Assembly (NCBI GenBank): GCA_007570785.1
Contig: ML664163.1
Coordinates: forward strand, 186,001-250,000
DNA from: Antilocapra americana
Taxonomy: Eukaryota; Chordata; Mammalia; Artiodactyla; Antilocapridae
Direction of reading: 5' to 3'
DNA length: 64,000 nt
Shown here: piece after piece, positions 52,294-63,665 of the stretch
Numbering within the stretch: position 1 is the first letter of the stretch
Layout: the number at the start of each line of letters is the position of its first letter
The notes under the pieces: model-generated
What the model was told of the DNA's origin: nothing
The model's input: the letters and a program-made list of their open reading frames with translations, nothing else
Database searches by the model: none
Position numbers and translations under genes: made by a program

Positions 52294-54504
52294 TGTATTT
52301 ATATCATGGCAATCAGCAAACACTACCCAGCAATGTTTTTCTTCCTGGTGAGCCAGTGTAGCAGTGTATCTAGACAAAATATAAGTGTGTGTTCTAGTAG
52401 CTGGACTAGACAATTTCTCCTAGGAAGGAGAAATGGAGAGGAGGATTGGGATCATAGAACCCTCCATCACCCTGTTTGTTGAGAACTTTTAAAGCCATGT
52501 TCTCCCTCTAGTTTTCACAGTAAATATTAAGTATTAAGTACATGCCCATGACTCCTTAATTTGTGAAACACAAAGATGCTGACCTTCATACCATTCAGTC
52601 TGGTGCCAAACATAGTATTTTGAATTTTTCAGACCTTGGCTCAATTCCAAAGTGCTTCTGGTAGAATGAGAATGAGCAACCCCATTAGGAAGAGAATGAG
52701 CAAAGAAAAGGAGTCTAAGCACTGAAAATAATTTTGTATTACTTTAAACTCTAACATCTGCTATGCCTAAGGCAAGATAAGAGTTCCATTAAAAATTACT
52801 GTTATATTTACTCCAGTCTTATAGAAGGCTCCCAACAAACTTCACATCATGATTTTCATCATCACCATCAACACATTAGCAGCAGCAACAGCAATCTCAT
52901 TTACTGAGCAGTTATGCTAAGCCAGGCCCTAGCAATTCGAACATTATTTTATTAAGTGGTTACCATGTGCCATGCTTGTGCTAAATTACTGGCTATTGGT
53001 TTTCTTGGTCTCACGACCCCCTGACACTCTTACAAATTGTTTTAGGTCTCAAAGAAATTTTGATGATGTGAGGTATAGCAATTGATATTTACTATATTAG
53101 AAAATTAAACTGGAATATTTAAAAATTTGTACTCATTTATTCTCTTGCCAATATTAACATAAATCCATTACATGTTAACATAAAACATATTTTTATGTGA
53201 ACAATTTTTCCAAAGCAAAAAATGCTAGGGAGAAGAGTGTTATTGTTTTTTAATTTTGCAAATCTCTTCAATAAAAGGCAGCTGGATTTTCTCACATCTG
53301 CTTCTGCATTCTATTTATTACAATATCTCTCACCATGTAGATTCTGGAAAATTCCATTCTGTACTCATTTGAGAATGAGAGTTAAAAAGGCAAATGATGT
53401 CTTGGTGGTTTTTTTGTTTGTTTGCTTTCATGTCACCCTCTTGTCCCCTCTCTCCATGTCCATACATCTGTGTCTTAGTTTTTTTAATAAAATAGATTTG
53501 ACCCCAGGACTGCCCCCTTTCTGAGTCCTTAGATCATACTTTAAAAACTTCTGGAATTATAAGAATGGAGTTAAATCTCTCCTACCCTCACAGAACTTAC
53601 ATTGCAAGGCTAAGTCTCTTATATACCTTTTGAAGCTCGTAACAAGATCATCCCTATGAAATGTCTGCTTGATTGCTTCCATGTCTCACCTGAGAAAACT
53701 GAGGACCAGAGAAGAGACACTACTGGCAGGATCCCAAAGCGCAGACCTCATACCCAATCTAAAGATGATACTTGTATCTACTACACAGCCTGCTTCCTAA
53801 AACATGACACAGAGTGAAGTTCTTACCTACCTTTCAAAAGTTTCACCTAGGTAGGAAAGTTTAATCATCTTCTGAAGAGATACTTTACAAAACAACTTCC
53901 ATTCCAGGGTATTCTGTCACAACCGAAAATGATATCCCAAGGCAGGCCTTTCTTTTTTGGAAAGATAGGCAGTGCCTGAGATGACTGATCTATTCTGAGA
54001 AGAATATGGAAGTGACAGAGAAGAATCTGTATGAAAGACCTACCAGGAATCTGCAGTCTTTGAACTGAGCCCAGCTGTACTGAGAGTAAAAAAAGGAAAA
54101 AGGTCAGTTTTTGGTTTCCAGCCAGTCAGAAGAGTGAGCTGCCATGATCCACAGGATTCTCTGCTTCCCCCAAAATTCATTCCTGCTGCAGACATGTGGT
54201 GGCACAGGCCAATAGCTATTCTCTACTCAAATCAGACAGTAGATCTGGGTGCAACCTAGCATTGTTCTTATGAGTCATTGTCAGATACCCAGGGATAAAC
54301 AGAAAATAACATTAACATCATCATCATTTATTGAAAAAACTCCTCAGGAGTTTTATAGATGAAACTCTAAAAATCTCTACTTTATACTAGCTCAGTACCA
54401 TGCATATGAGCTTCTTAGGTATAACTACCATAGGATTCTTTAAAGAATTACAAGGTCTGGAAAGAAGTTCAAAGATGACCTGGCTTTTCTTCAACATTCA
54501 GATC
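52294..54504. other. Unassigned DNA with old MIR traces
   Basis: About 2.2 kb. 53690-53760 ('gagaaaactgaggaccagag', 'caaagcgcagacctcatacc') is a probable antisense MIR piece. The 100-codon plus frame at 53222-53524 has no recognised domain. The rest is unassigned. Confidence 0.4.
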
Positions 54505-54690
54505 AGTAGAAAGAGCAAAACCTTTGGAGTCCTAGAGATGAAGGTTTAACTGAAGGATTTGCCAGTGTCTATGTGTATGGTTAAGTAAGTGAGCTTCTAA
54601 GCTTCAAGTTTTCCATCTGCAAATTGGGGAGGACAAAGTCATCCTCATAGGAACATTGTGAGTCTTGAATGAGACACTAAGGAGAGGGCA
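54505..54690 (+). repeat. MIR SINE
   Basis: 'gagcaaaacctttggagtcc', 'gtaagtgagcttctaagctt' and 'ccatctgcaaattggggagg', then 'gaacattgtgagtcttgaat'. Full but diverged. Confidence 0.7.
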
Positions 54691-54974
54691 TGGTCCAGTT
54701 CCTTGCATTCAAAGATGTTAGAAAGATGTTACTTCCCCTTTTCCTAAGTATAGTGATCATGTAATTTATCATCCCAAATGAAGCACTTTTGGGAACAAAG
54801 AGAGGCTCAGTTAATAATTATAATTGAATAACTGACATAAACTGGGATCATCCCAGGCAACTCAGATGCATGATCACACTTCCTCCAAGTAAAATCTTCT
54901 GGAAGGTAGTGTGCTTGTCAGCACTTAAATAGTTTATAAAATGTCAGTATAGTGCTTTTTTCTTCTTCATTAAT

Positions 54975-55790
54975 AAATTAATAAGCTTTGTTTTTAGTAT
55001 AGTTTTAGATTTACAGAAAATTGAGGAGACAGTACATAGAGTTCCCATGTACTGCACCCTTACACATACAATTTCCCCTATTAATATCTGGCATTAGTAT
55101 GGTACATTTGTTACAAGTAATAGACATTTTCATTAATTAAAGTACATGGTTTACACTAAAGTTTATTCTGTAATGAGTATTCTGTGAGTTTTGACAGTAT
55201 CATAAATCTACCATCACTGTAACATACAGAATTGTTTCACCTTCTAAAAATCCCCTGTACTTTACCTATTTATCCCTCCCTATTTATCACCCCAATCCTT
55301 TAGCAGCCATTAATCTGTTTACTCTCTAGAGTTTTGCATTTTCTGAAAGGTGGTATAGTTGGAGCCATACAATATGTACTGCTTTCACGCTGGCTTCTTT
55401 AACTTAGCTGTCTCCATGTAAGATTTCTCCATGTCTTTTCATAGCTAGATAGCCTATATCTTTTTATTGCTAAATAATATTGCACTGTGCAAATGAACCA
55501 CAATTTATTTATTCACCTGTTGAAGATTATCTTGGTTGCTTTCTGTTTTGGACCATTAGGAATAATGATGCTATAAATATTTATATGCAGGCTTTTGTGT
55601 GAATGTAAGTTTTCAACTTAATTGGGTAAATGCCTAGGAGTGTGATTACTGGATCCTATGATAAGACTGTGTGTAAGCTTTGTAAGAAACTGTCCAACTA
55701 TCTTCAAAGTGGTTGTACCATTTTGTATTACCAGCAATGAATGACTTTCCATTGCTCTGCATTATTGCCATAGTAGATATGGGCAGTTTT
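54975..55790 (-). mobile_element. L1M 3' end/ORF2, antisense
   Basis: 'agttttagatttacagaaaa', 'cccctattaatatctggcat', 'aatctgtttactctctagag', 'atgcctaggagtgtgattac' and 'accattttgtattaccagca' run in reverse L1 order over 0.8 kb. No long interruption. Confidence 0.85.
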
Positions 55791-56049
55791 GAAATTCTTT
55801 TTCTTTCTCTCGACTCATTAGTAATTCATGTAGGCCTCCATATACAAACAGAATTTCCTTAATTATATAAGTCATTTTGTGCATATGTTAAAGTAACTGA
55901 ATCATTTCCCCCAATTTGGGCCCCCTAAAATACATCAAATATGATTAATCTAAAGAGACAGTCTTAACTATCAACAATAAGGAAGAAGGTCATGATTATT
56001 TTTGGTCAGATAAAGAATTTACATAAAAGATAGTATTTTCTATTAAACT
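55791..56049. other. Unassigned DNA
   Basis: AT-rich, no feature recognised. Confidence 0.35.
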
Positions 56050-56633
56050 ATAATTAAAAAAAATTTTTTAATTGGTTTTGCCATACAATGACATGATATC
56101 GCCATGGGTTTACATATGCTCCCCCTCCAGAACCCCCCTCCCTCCTCCCTCCCGACTCCCTCTCCCCAGGAAATCTCGGTGTACCAGCCCCGAGCATCAA
56201 TCCTGGGCTGGCGATTGATTTCACATATGATAATTAACATGTTTCAATGCCATTCTCCCATATCATCCCACCCTTGCCCTCTTCCACAGAGTCCACAAGT
56301 CTGTTCTATACATCTGCGTTGCTTTTGCTGTCTCGCATGCTGGATTCTCATTACCATCTTTCTAAATTCCATATATATGCGCTAGTATACTGTATTGTTG
56401 TTTTTCCTTCTGGCTTACTTCACTCTGGATAATAGGCTCCAGTTCTGTCCACCTGAGTAGAACTGATTCAAATGAATTTTTTTTTTAATGCTGAGTAATA
56501 TTCCATTGTGTATATGTACCACAGTTGATGGGCATCTAGGTTGCTTCCATGTCCTGGCTATTGTAAACAATGCAGTGATGAACATTGGGGTACACGTGGC
56601 TCTTTCAATTCTGGTTTCCTCAGTGTGTATGCA
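56050..56633 (-). mobile_element. Cattle-type L1 3' end, antisense (0.58 kb)
   Basis: Continuous from tail complement ('attggttttgccatacaatg') through the C-rich polypurine complement (56120-56168) to ORF2 end codons ('cattccattgtgtatatgta' type text, 56500) and 'cagtgtgtatgca'. A small deletion lies near 56522. The orientation is opposite to the L1 at 60981. Confidence 0.95.
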
Positions 56634-56979
56634 TTTTTAAACTGGAAAGTAATATAATCTATGACTATTAATATTTAAGTTGCCATGTATTCAAAAGTAA
56701 TCACTGAAGAAATGAGAGACAAAAAGAGAGGTGAGGGAAGCATTTTGCAATTTACCAAATACCATGGGTTTTTTGACTGTTTACTTATTTGATGTCTGTT
56801 TTGCTTTTTTTCCAGAGTAGCACTATCTTTTTCACATAAAAATCTTCATTAAGAAATGAGTCCATAACTTCTGAAATATAACAGCTGTGTTTGTGTATAA
56901 TATGATCTGAATATAAAGGACAATGAAATGAGAATGGACCATGAAATTAAATGTTTTTAAAATCAAACCCAGCATCTCC
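56634..56979. other. Unassigned DNA
   Basis: About 350 bp AT-rich without a recognised feature. Confidence 0.35.
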
Positions 56980-57135
56980 TGACCTCCAGCATCTCATGAA
57001 CCTATCAGATTTTCCTCCTGTCATCAACCTTTTCTGAAGGCGTCATTACCCACGTCACCCACATTGGAAACTTGGGTGTCATCTTTGACTCTTTCCTGTT
57101 TCTCACCACTTAGTTATAAGCCATCATCCCATAGC
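56980..57135 (+). repeat. L2 LINE coding fragment
   Basis: 'cccacattggaaacttgggt' and 'gtcatctttgactctttcct' are L2 in sense, after the RT domain. The next part of L2 appears at 57585, after about 450 bp of unassigned sequence. Confidence 0.65.
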
Positions 57136-57584
57136 AGAGTTTTGTTTTGATTATACCATTGTACACTTGGAACAAATGAGAAAAAGACAGCTGGACTACC
57201 ATGCCAAGTGTAACTTTACATGAGACTGGAACACACAAAACTGAATCCTTAAACGTTTTTTAAAAATTATTATAGCAGTTAGCTTTTACATAGTCTATCT
57301 TCTTTAAGATTTCAAGAAAATCTTAAGAAATCAGTCCACTAGGCTTCTGAAATCTTTCACAGTTGCTAAGGGAAAGAAGAAAATTATCTCCAATGGTCAA
57401 TTATTATAATATGCCTTACTTGGTGGAATAAAGAGATTTTCTACTAACACTTTTGCATTCTTTCATTTATCAGATTAATCAGCTAAAACCTTGGAGGAAA
57501 GGACAAAACTCACTTCCTCAGCCTCCCATTTGGCCCTCCTTCAAAAAATCTCCTTTGACAATGACACCAGCGGCAATGTCTTCC

Positions 57585-57895
57585 TGAATGCAGAGCTAAT
57601 CAAGTTATGCCTCCATATAAAGCCCTTCAATGCCTCTCATTACACGCAAGATGAAATCTGAAAAGCTTTTGGTGATTTGCCTGTGACTCATTTTTTCCAG
57701 CCTCTCTCATCCTTGGCCAGTTCTCCAAGAGCGCTGTTGTCTTTCTGCAGTGACTCTGCTGTCTCTTGCACAGGTTAGAAAGTCCAACCCCTGATTTTCA
57801 CCCTATAATCTCCTTATATATCTTCAAGACTTAATCTAGGAAGCATTTTTCTCTAAAGCTTACCTCAGTTACCAAAGCTGAGTTTATTCATTTAA
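57585..57895 (+). repeat. L2 LINE coding 3' fragment
   Basis: 'agctaatcaagttatgcctc', 'agcccttcaatgcctctcat' and 'agatgaaatctgaaaagctt' continue L2 in sense toward its 3' end. Confidence 0.65.
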
Positions 57896-57896
57896 A

Positions 57897-58143
57897 AATA
57901 ATTCATTCAGTGCCTCTGTCATGCAGCTTTGGGGTTGGGGTTGGTGCTGTCATCAGGTAGATCAAATTCTTTTCTCAGTATTACAGAATAATGTCGGGGA
58001 AATGGGTGGAGGGATTTTCATATAATAAAGAAATATATAAAAATGAATACATTTAAGTAAATAAATAATTAAGAAGATTTCATATGGTGCTACAAAAAAT
58101 TATAAGAAAAGGCAAGAGATTAAGGGAAAGTAAAGTGCAGTAC
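57897..58143 (-). repeat. L2 LINE 3' end, antisense (left piece)
   Basis: 'attcattcagtgcctctgtc' at the low end is the complement of the L2 terminus, followed by an A-rich linker ('aagtaaataaataattaaga'). It resumes at 59445 after an MLT1 LTR insertion. Confidence 0.6.
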
Positions 58144-58281
58144 TGTGGTAGGCAGAACTATGAGACCCTAAGATGGCCACATGGTAGTCCTCGAGATCTG
58201 TGAGTATATTATCTTCCATGGCAAAAGGGATGTTGCAGATGTGTTAAGATTGAGAACCTTGACATGGGGAGATTATGCTGG
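58144..58281 (+). mobile_element. MLT1D-like LTR (left piece)
   Basis: 'tgtggtaggcagaactatga', 'gaccctaagatggccacatg', 'gcaaaagggatgttgcagat' and 'ccttgacatggggagattat' are the MLT1 LTR start. Split by BovB at 58282. Confidence 0.85.
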
Positions 58282-58974
58282 CTGGTTTAAAACTCAACAT
58301 TCAAAAAACTAGGATTGTGGCATTCGGTCCCATCACTTCATGGCAAATAGATGGAGAAACAATGGAAACAATGACAGACTTTATTTTCTTGGGCTCCAAA
58401 ATCACTGCACATGGTGACTTCAGTCATGAAATTAAGATGCTTCCTCCTTGGAAGAAAAGTTATGACCAACCTGGACAGCATATTAAAAAGCAGAGACATT
58501 ACTTTGCTGACAAAGGTTCGTCTAGCTGTGGTTTCTCCAGTAGTCATGTATGGATGTGAGAGTTGGAACATAAAGAAAGCTGAATGCCAAAGAATTGATG
58601 CTTTTGAACTGTGGTATTGGAGAAGACTCTTAAGAGTCCCTTGGACTGCAAGGAGATCAAATCAGTCAATCCTAAAGGAAATCAGTCCTGAATATTCATT
58701 GGAAGGACTGATGTTGAAGCTGAAACTCCAATACTTTGGCCACCTGATGCGAAGAACTGACTCCTCAGAAAAGACCCTGATGCTAGGAAAGATTGAAGGC
58801 AGGAGGAGAAGGGGATGATAGGGGACGAGTTGGTTAGATTGCATCACTGACTCAATGGATTTGAGTTTGAGCAAACTCTGGAAGATGGTGAAGGACAGGG
58901 TAGTCTGGCGGGCTACAGTCCATGGGGGTCCCAAAGAGTCAGACACAACTGAGCAACTGAACAACAACGACGAC
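58282..58974 (+). mobile_element. BovB LINE 3' fragment, 7-bp TSD
   Basis: Sense, from just after RT ('ctcaacattcaaaaaactag') to the AAC-rich end. The TSD 'atgctgg' is at 58275-58281 and 58976-58982. A 135-codon C-terminal frame (58411-58818) keeps '[21 protein letters not shown]' in part, but the start is shifted and no RT is present. Confidence 0.95.
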
Positions 58975-58975
58975 A

Positions 58976-59440
58976 ATGCTGGGTTAGTCAGGTGGGTTGA
59001 ATCTAATCACAAGTCCTTACAAAAGGAGAACCTTTCCTAGCTCTGGTCAAACAGAGGGAGAGAGAGAAGTGTTGGGGGTGGGGGGAGAGAGAGAGAAGGG
59101 TTGGCAGGGGGGAGGGAAGAGAGAGAGAAAGAGAAAGAGGGAGAGAGAATGAATGGTGATAGATAAAGGGGCAAAAGATGCAACACTGCTGGTTTTGATG
59201 ATGGAGGAAAGGGACTATGAACCAAGGATTTCCTGAATCTGGGAAAGACAAGGAAATAGATTCTCACCAAGATCGTTCTGAAAGAAACACAGCCCTGCTG
59301 ACATTTGATTCCTGTGAGATGGGTGTTGGACTTCTGACCTACTGAGCTGTAAGATTGTAAATTCGTATTGTTGAATCCTCTCTGTTTGTGGTGATTTGTG
59401 ACAGTGGCAGGAGTAAAGTAATGCAATAAGCTACTTAACA
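58976..59440 (+). mobile_element. MLT1D-like LTR (right piece)
   Basis: 'tgaatctaatcacaagtcct', 'tgctggttttgatgatggag', 'gaaacacagccctgctgaca', 'ttggacttctgacctactga' and 'tttgtggtgatttgtgacag' complete the LTR. A polypurine expansion (59053-59149) sits inside it. Confidence 0.85.
59053..59149. repeat. Polypurine (GA/G)n tract
   Basis: Nearly 100 bases of almost pure purine on the plus strand, with G runs of 5 and 6 and GA repeats. Only a few T/C interruptions. Confidence 0.9.
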
Positions 59441-59444
59441 CCCA

Positions 59445-59700
59445 TTGGCTCGGGATGCTTTCACTGAGGAGGAACACTTGAACTGAGACCTGAGTGGGAA
59501 GAAGAAATCAACATTGAGAACCTCATGGGAAGAAGAGTTCAGGTAGGGGGAAATGTAAGTCTCTGAGAATGGGGCAGACTGGAATTTTTAAGCCATGGTG
59601 AAAGCCAGTGTGATTGGAACATGTCATGGGAGGGAGCCCAGGATGAGGTCTGAGCTAAAGGCAGGTGCAGGCTGTCAAGTGCCTTTTGCTGCTGTAACTT
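59445..59700 (-). repeat. L2 LINE, antisense (right piece)
   Basis: 'actgaggaggaacacttgaa', 'ctgagacctgagtgggaaga' and 'gcccaggatgaggtctgagc' continue the L2 of 57897-58143. Confidence 0.65.
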
Positions 59701-60552
59701 CCAATGTGGCACTTTCATTACCGTAATGGACACATAAGGAAACCTCTCACGACACTTGAGGCCCTCAAGATCCTTTAGAGCAGGGACTGCCCCCATTCAT
59801 CTTTGACCCTCAGCTCGAAGTATTGTGGTGGCTCAAACATGAAGTGAAGTCACTCAGTCGTGTCCGACTCTTTGCAGCCCCATGGACTGTAGCCCACTAG
59901 GCTTCTCTGTCCGTGGAATTTTCCAGGCAGGAGTCTTGGAGTGGGCTCAAACATAACAAGTTACAAATGTATGACTGTGGGGTCAGTGTTTGAGATTCTT
60001 CAGAAAAACAGAGCATTAGTAAGATTCATCACTGTTGTTTTGGAAATATCCACACTTGGGAGCTCCTTAAGTTTTAATTTCTTCCTGCTAGCCATCATTT
60101 GGGTAACCATTTTATGGTACATTACGGGAGAATGATCTGTGTTTGTATGTGAACTAAAAAGCAGAAATTCAGGTGATAAAACAAAATTGTTGACTGGGGC
60201 TCCTAGGGGAAGTTTCTTCAACACTGTTGTCATAATCAGGTATATTTCTAGCTTAAAAAAGTACCCCCTGTGTGCTTATAAGATGAAGAATTTTCCTTAT
60301 AGTTAAACCTGTTTTGGAAACCAGAGTGGAGATATGTGCGTTCGATTACTGCAAGCATGTATTTGTAGAGCCTCTTATGTGCAGAAGCTCATCTCTTGCA
60401 AGCCCCACTCCACCCCAGGGAAGCTGGGGCACTTATCATTGCAATTTCACAATGGCAAACAGCCACAGTGGGTCCAAGGAATGCAACCAAGGAGAAAATG
60501 CTAGGAAGGTAACTGTGGCCCAGGCCTCTGGCTCCAGAGACTTCATTCTTCA
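59701..60552. other. Unassigned DNA with one SINE
   Basis: Apart from the Bov-A unit at 59841-59943, no repeat is recognised. Confidence 0.4.
59841..59943 (-). mobile_element. Bov-A monomer, antisense, 11-bp TSD
   Basis: 'gaagtgaagtcactcagtcg' to 'aggcaggagtcttggagt', a single short Bov-A unit. The TSD 'ggctcaaacat' is at 59830-59840 and 59944-59954. Confidence 0.92.
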
Positions 60553-60781
60553 GTGTGTGTGTGTCTAGTATGTGTGTGTCTGTGTAAGTTGCTCAGTTGT
60601 GTCTGACTCTGCAACCTCATGGACTGTAGCCCACCAGGCTCCTCTGTCCATGGAATTCTCTAGGCAAGAATATTGGAGTGGGAAGTCATTCCCTTCTCCA
60701 AGGGATCTTCCCAACCCAGGGATTGAATGCAGGTCTCCTGCATTGCAGGATGTTTCTTTACTGAGCCACCAGGGAAGCCCA
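60553..60781 (-). mobile_element. Bov-tA SINE, antisense, 9-bp TSD
   Basis: GT-rich tail, 'gttgctcagttgtgtctgac', body, head 'actgagccaccagggaagcc'. The TSD 'cattcttca' is at 60544-60552 and 60782-60790. Confidence 0.94.
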
Positions 60782-60980
60782 CATTCTTCAATACCAGACT
60801 GCATTCCTCCTCATCCCCCAATGAAGGCGCAGAACCAGGATTTAAACTTTAGGCCTCTCAAGAAAAATGTCAGAGAGTCTGTGTATGGTAAATGTTAAGG
60901 TTTTTAAAATTCCAGTGACACTACAAGTCATTTTTTTTCTCTGTAGTTATTGCCTGGATTAAAGATCATCAAGAAACTTA

Positions 60981-61430
60981 TATTACTCAGCATTAAAAAA
61001 AAATTCATTTGAAGCAATTCTACTCAGATGGACGAAACTGGAGCCCATTATCCAGAGTGAAGTAAGCCAGAAGCAAAAACAACAATACAGTATATTAACG
61101 CATATATATGGAATTTAGAAAGACGGTAACGAGAACCCAACATGGGAGACAACAAAAGGAACGCAGATGTATAGAATAGACTCGTGGACTTTGTGGATGA
61201 GGGTAAGGGTGGGATGATATGGGAGAAGGGCATTGAAGCATGTTAATTGTCATGTGTCTAATCAATCGCCAGCCCAGGATTGATGCTCGGGACTGGTGCA
61301 GCGAGATTTCCCGGGGGGGAGGGAGGAGGGAGGAGGGTCCCGGAGGGGAAGCATATGTAAACCCATGGTGATATTATGACAATGTATGGCAAAAACAATA
61401 AAAAAAAATAAAATAAAAATGTACTTTTGA
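60981..61430 (+). mobile_element. Cattle-type L1 3' end (0.45 kb)
   Basis: Sense: 'attactcagcattaaaaaaa', 'gagtgaagtaagccagaagc', 'gcatatatatggaatttaga', the G-rich polypurine tract (61311-61338) and an A-rich tail to 61428. 5' truncated at the end of ORF2. Confidence 0.95.
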
Positions 61431-62109
61431 TGGAGTAAAAGAAGGTAGAGCTAAGAAGACATACCTTTCCTGAAATTATCTGTTAAAAAAACATTATGAT
61501 CAGAAGGAGAAAATGCAGCTGCTTTTGTCACTGTGATGAATGATATGAAATATTTTGAATTTATATGATTTATTTTATTTTTACATATGAACTGCCATCT
61601 AAGACAGTTCCAATTTGTGATGTAATCTCCAGACATTTATTTTTTGTCTCTAATTTGAAGGAGTCTGGCAGTATCTCTGCTTCAGATGGGTAGTTTATAT
61701 GTTTAACCAGTCAATGTTAAATTACTTTCAATAAAATTCATTCAGGCTGTCTCTATCATTGAAGATAATAGTGTGAGATATATGTATATATATATATTCT
61801 CTGCTGGTTCTGTTGCCTAAGATGTTTTAGATCAATTTGAAGAAAATAAATGGAATAAGTAAAATCAACACATGAAAATAAATAACTTCATTTTTAATTT
61901 GTTCTATATGTATAAGTACTCCCATCCATTAGTTATTCTATTTAAATTATAATGAATTGACACAGGAGGATGGATGTCTTTTGAGACTGGATCTGCTGTG
62001 TAAATGAAACTAAAGGCCAGAAATGAAAAAAAAATATTATTGAGTTCTTAGTTCTTTCATTGATTCACTGGACAGCATGTGGATAAATTATGCTGCATCT
62101 TATTAGTTT
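61431..62109. other. Unassigned AT-rich DNA
   Basis: Includes a short (AT)n near 61780-61798. Nothing else recognised. Confidence 0.4.
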
Positions 62110-62465
62110 GTCTGACCACTGATATAAGAATGTGCAGAATACCATAAACAACATAGATTTATTTCCTGTAATTCTGGAGGCTGGGAAGTTAAAAATCAAG
62201 GTGCCAGTAGCTTTGGAGTCTGGTGAGGGCCTGCTTCCTGGTTCCTAGATGTATCCTCTAGGAACATCTTACTGCTCTGTTCTCACAAGGCAGAAAGGGC
62301 AAAGGTGCTCTCTAGGGTCTTTTTCATAAAGGCATTAATCCCATTCATGAAAATTCCACTCTATGACCTAATCACTCTAAAGCCCCTTTCAAACCCATTA
62401 CATTGGAGATTAGAGTGCAATATATGTATTTTGGGGGAGTTACAAACATTTGGTCTATAGTAAAG
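62110..62465 (-). mobile_element. MLT1 (ERVL-MaLR) LTR, antisense
   Basis: 'accataaacaacatagattt', 'gtaattctggaggctgggaa', 'ggtgagggcctgcttcctgg', 'ctctatgacctaatcactct' and 'tatgtattttgggggagtta' are the reverse complement of an MLT1A-like LTR. Confidence 0.82.
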
Positions 62466-62880
62466 GGTAGCAGGAAAATCTTGTGTATACCACTTACCTC
62501 CTTGATAAGCATCTTCCTATATAGTACCAATTTACTCATCAAATTCTCACTGCATACACATCACCATCTTGGATATTGGTGGAATTACAAATATAAATCT
62601 CCTGTAAATCTTGATCTTAAAAAGCTTATACTACAGTAGTATAATAGTATAAATTTATACTATAATAGTTTAAGTATATACTGTAAGTATAAAGTGTAAT
62701 ATCATAGAAAAACTGTTATTATAGAGATGGCATAAACATACTATTTTTATGCATCCTTTAAAACCTGAATCTAAAGCTGTCTCCTCAGTGAACATTTCCC
62801 TAATTCCCCCAGGCTGAGTAAGCTGTCTGTTCTTTGTGCACACATGGTTTGTCATTTGAGTGTCTGTAACTCATCTGTAT
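62466..62880. other. Unassigned DNA with AT palindrome
   Basis: Contains the AT-rich imperfect palindrome 62626-62692 (see findings). No repeat family recognised. Confidence 0.4.
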
Positions 62881-63100
62881 GGGGCTTCCCAGGTGGCTCC
62901 ATGGTAAAGAATCTGCCTGCCAATGCAGGAGACACAGGAGACCTGGGTTTGATCCCTGGGTCAGGCAAATCTCCTGGAGGAGGAAATGACAACCCACTCC
63001 ACTATTCTTGCCTGGAGAATTCCATGGACAGACAGCCCGGCAGACTGCAGTCCATAGGGTTGCAGAGTCAGCCATGACTGAGTGACTGAGCACAGCACAA
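62881..63100 (+). mobile_element. Bov-tA SINE
   Basis: Head 'ggggcttcccaggtggctcc' with a short tandem duplication ('gcaggagacacaggagacc'), body, tail 'cagccatgactgagtgactg'. Confidence 0.94.
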
Positions 63101-63449
63101 TTCATTTGAATAAATGCAATGGATATTTATCACTTTTCCTGAATATAATGATCTATGGAGAAGCGACTATGTCTCAATCCTACCTCGACTAGGCCAGAGA
63201 GAGATGGCCATAGTGTTTGTTAGATAAGTAAATAAATGAATCAATAAATGATGCAAAGTAGCAAGAGTATTTCAGGGGAGTAGAGGAAACAAATAGGAGA
63301 GAGGCCAGCCAGACCATGGGGAGCTTTGAGTTCTGGGCAACAGAATTCTAGAGCAAAATTGTGGTAAGTGAAAAGAGCATGAACTTTCATGTAACCTTTG
63401 GCAAGGTAAGAATAATAGCTCACTTTTTTTCTTTTCTTAAGAGCAATAG
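63101..63449. other. Unassigned DNA
   Basis: About 350 bp. No repeat recognised. Confidence 0.35.
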
Positions 63450-63665
63450 CTAACTTTTATCGAGTGTTTGTATACATGCCAGGCAGTGTTCTAAGTGCTT
63501 TATGAACACCATTTTAAGTATTCCTCACATTAAGTATGTTCAATTATTCCCACATTACAGAGGAGAAAACTGAGGCCCAAAGAGGTTACTTGCACAAGAT
63601 GGCATAGCTCGCAATGGTGAAGCCGGTATTTAAGTGCAGACATTCTAATTACCGTTTAAGAGCTA
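63450..63665 (-). repeat. MIR SINE, antisense
   Basis: 'gccaggcagtgttctaagtg', 'cccacattacagaggagaaa', 'ctgaggcccaaagaggttac' and 'ggcatagctcgcaatggtga' are a well-kept reverse complement of MIR. Confidence 0.85.
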
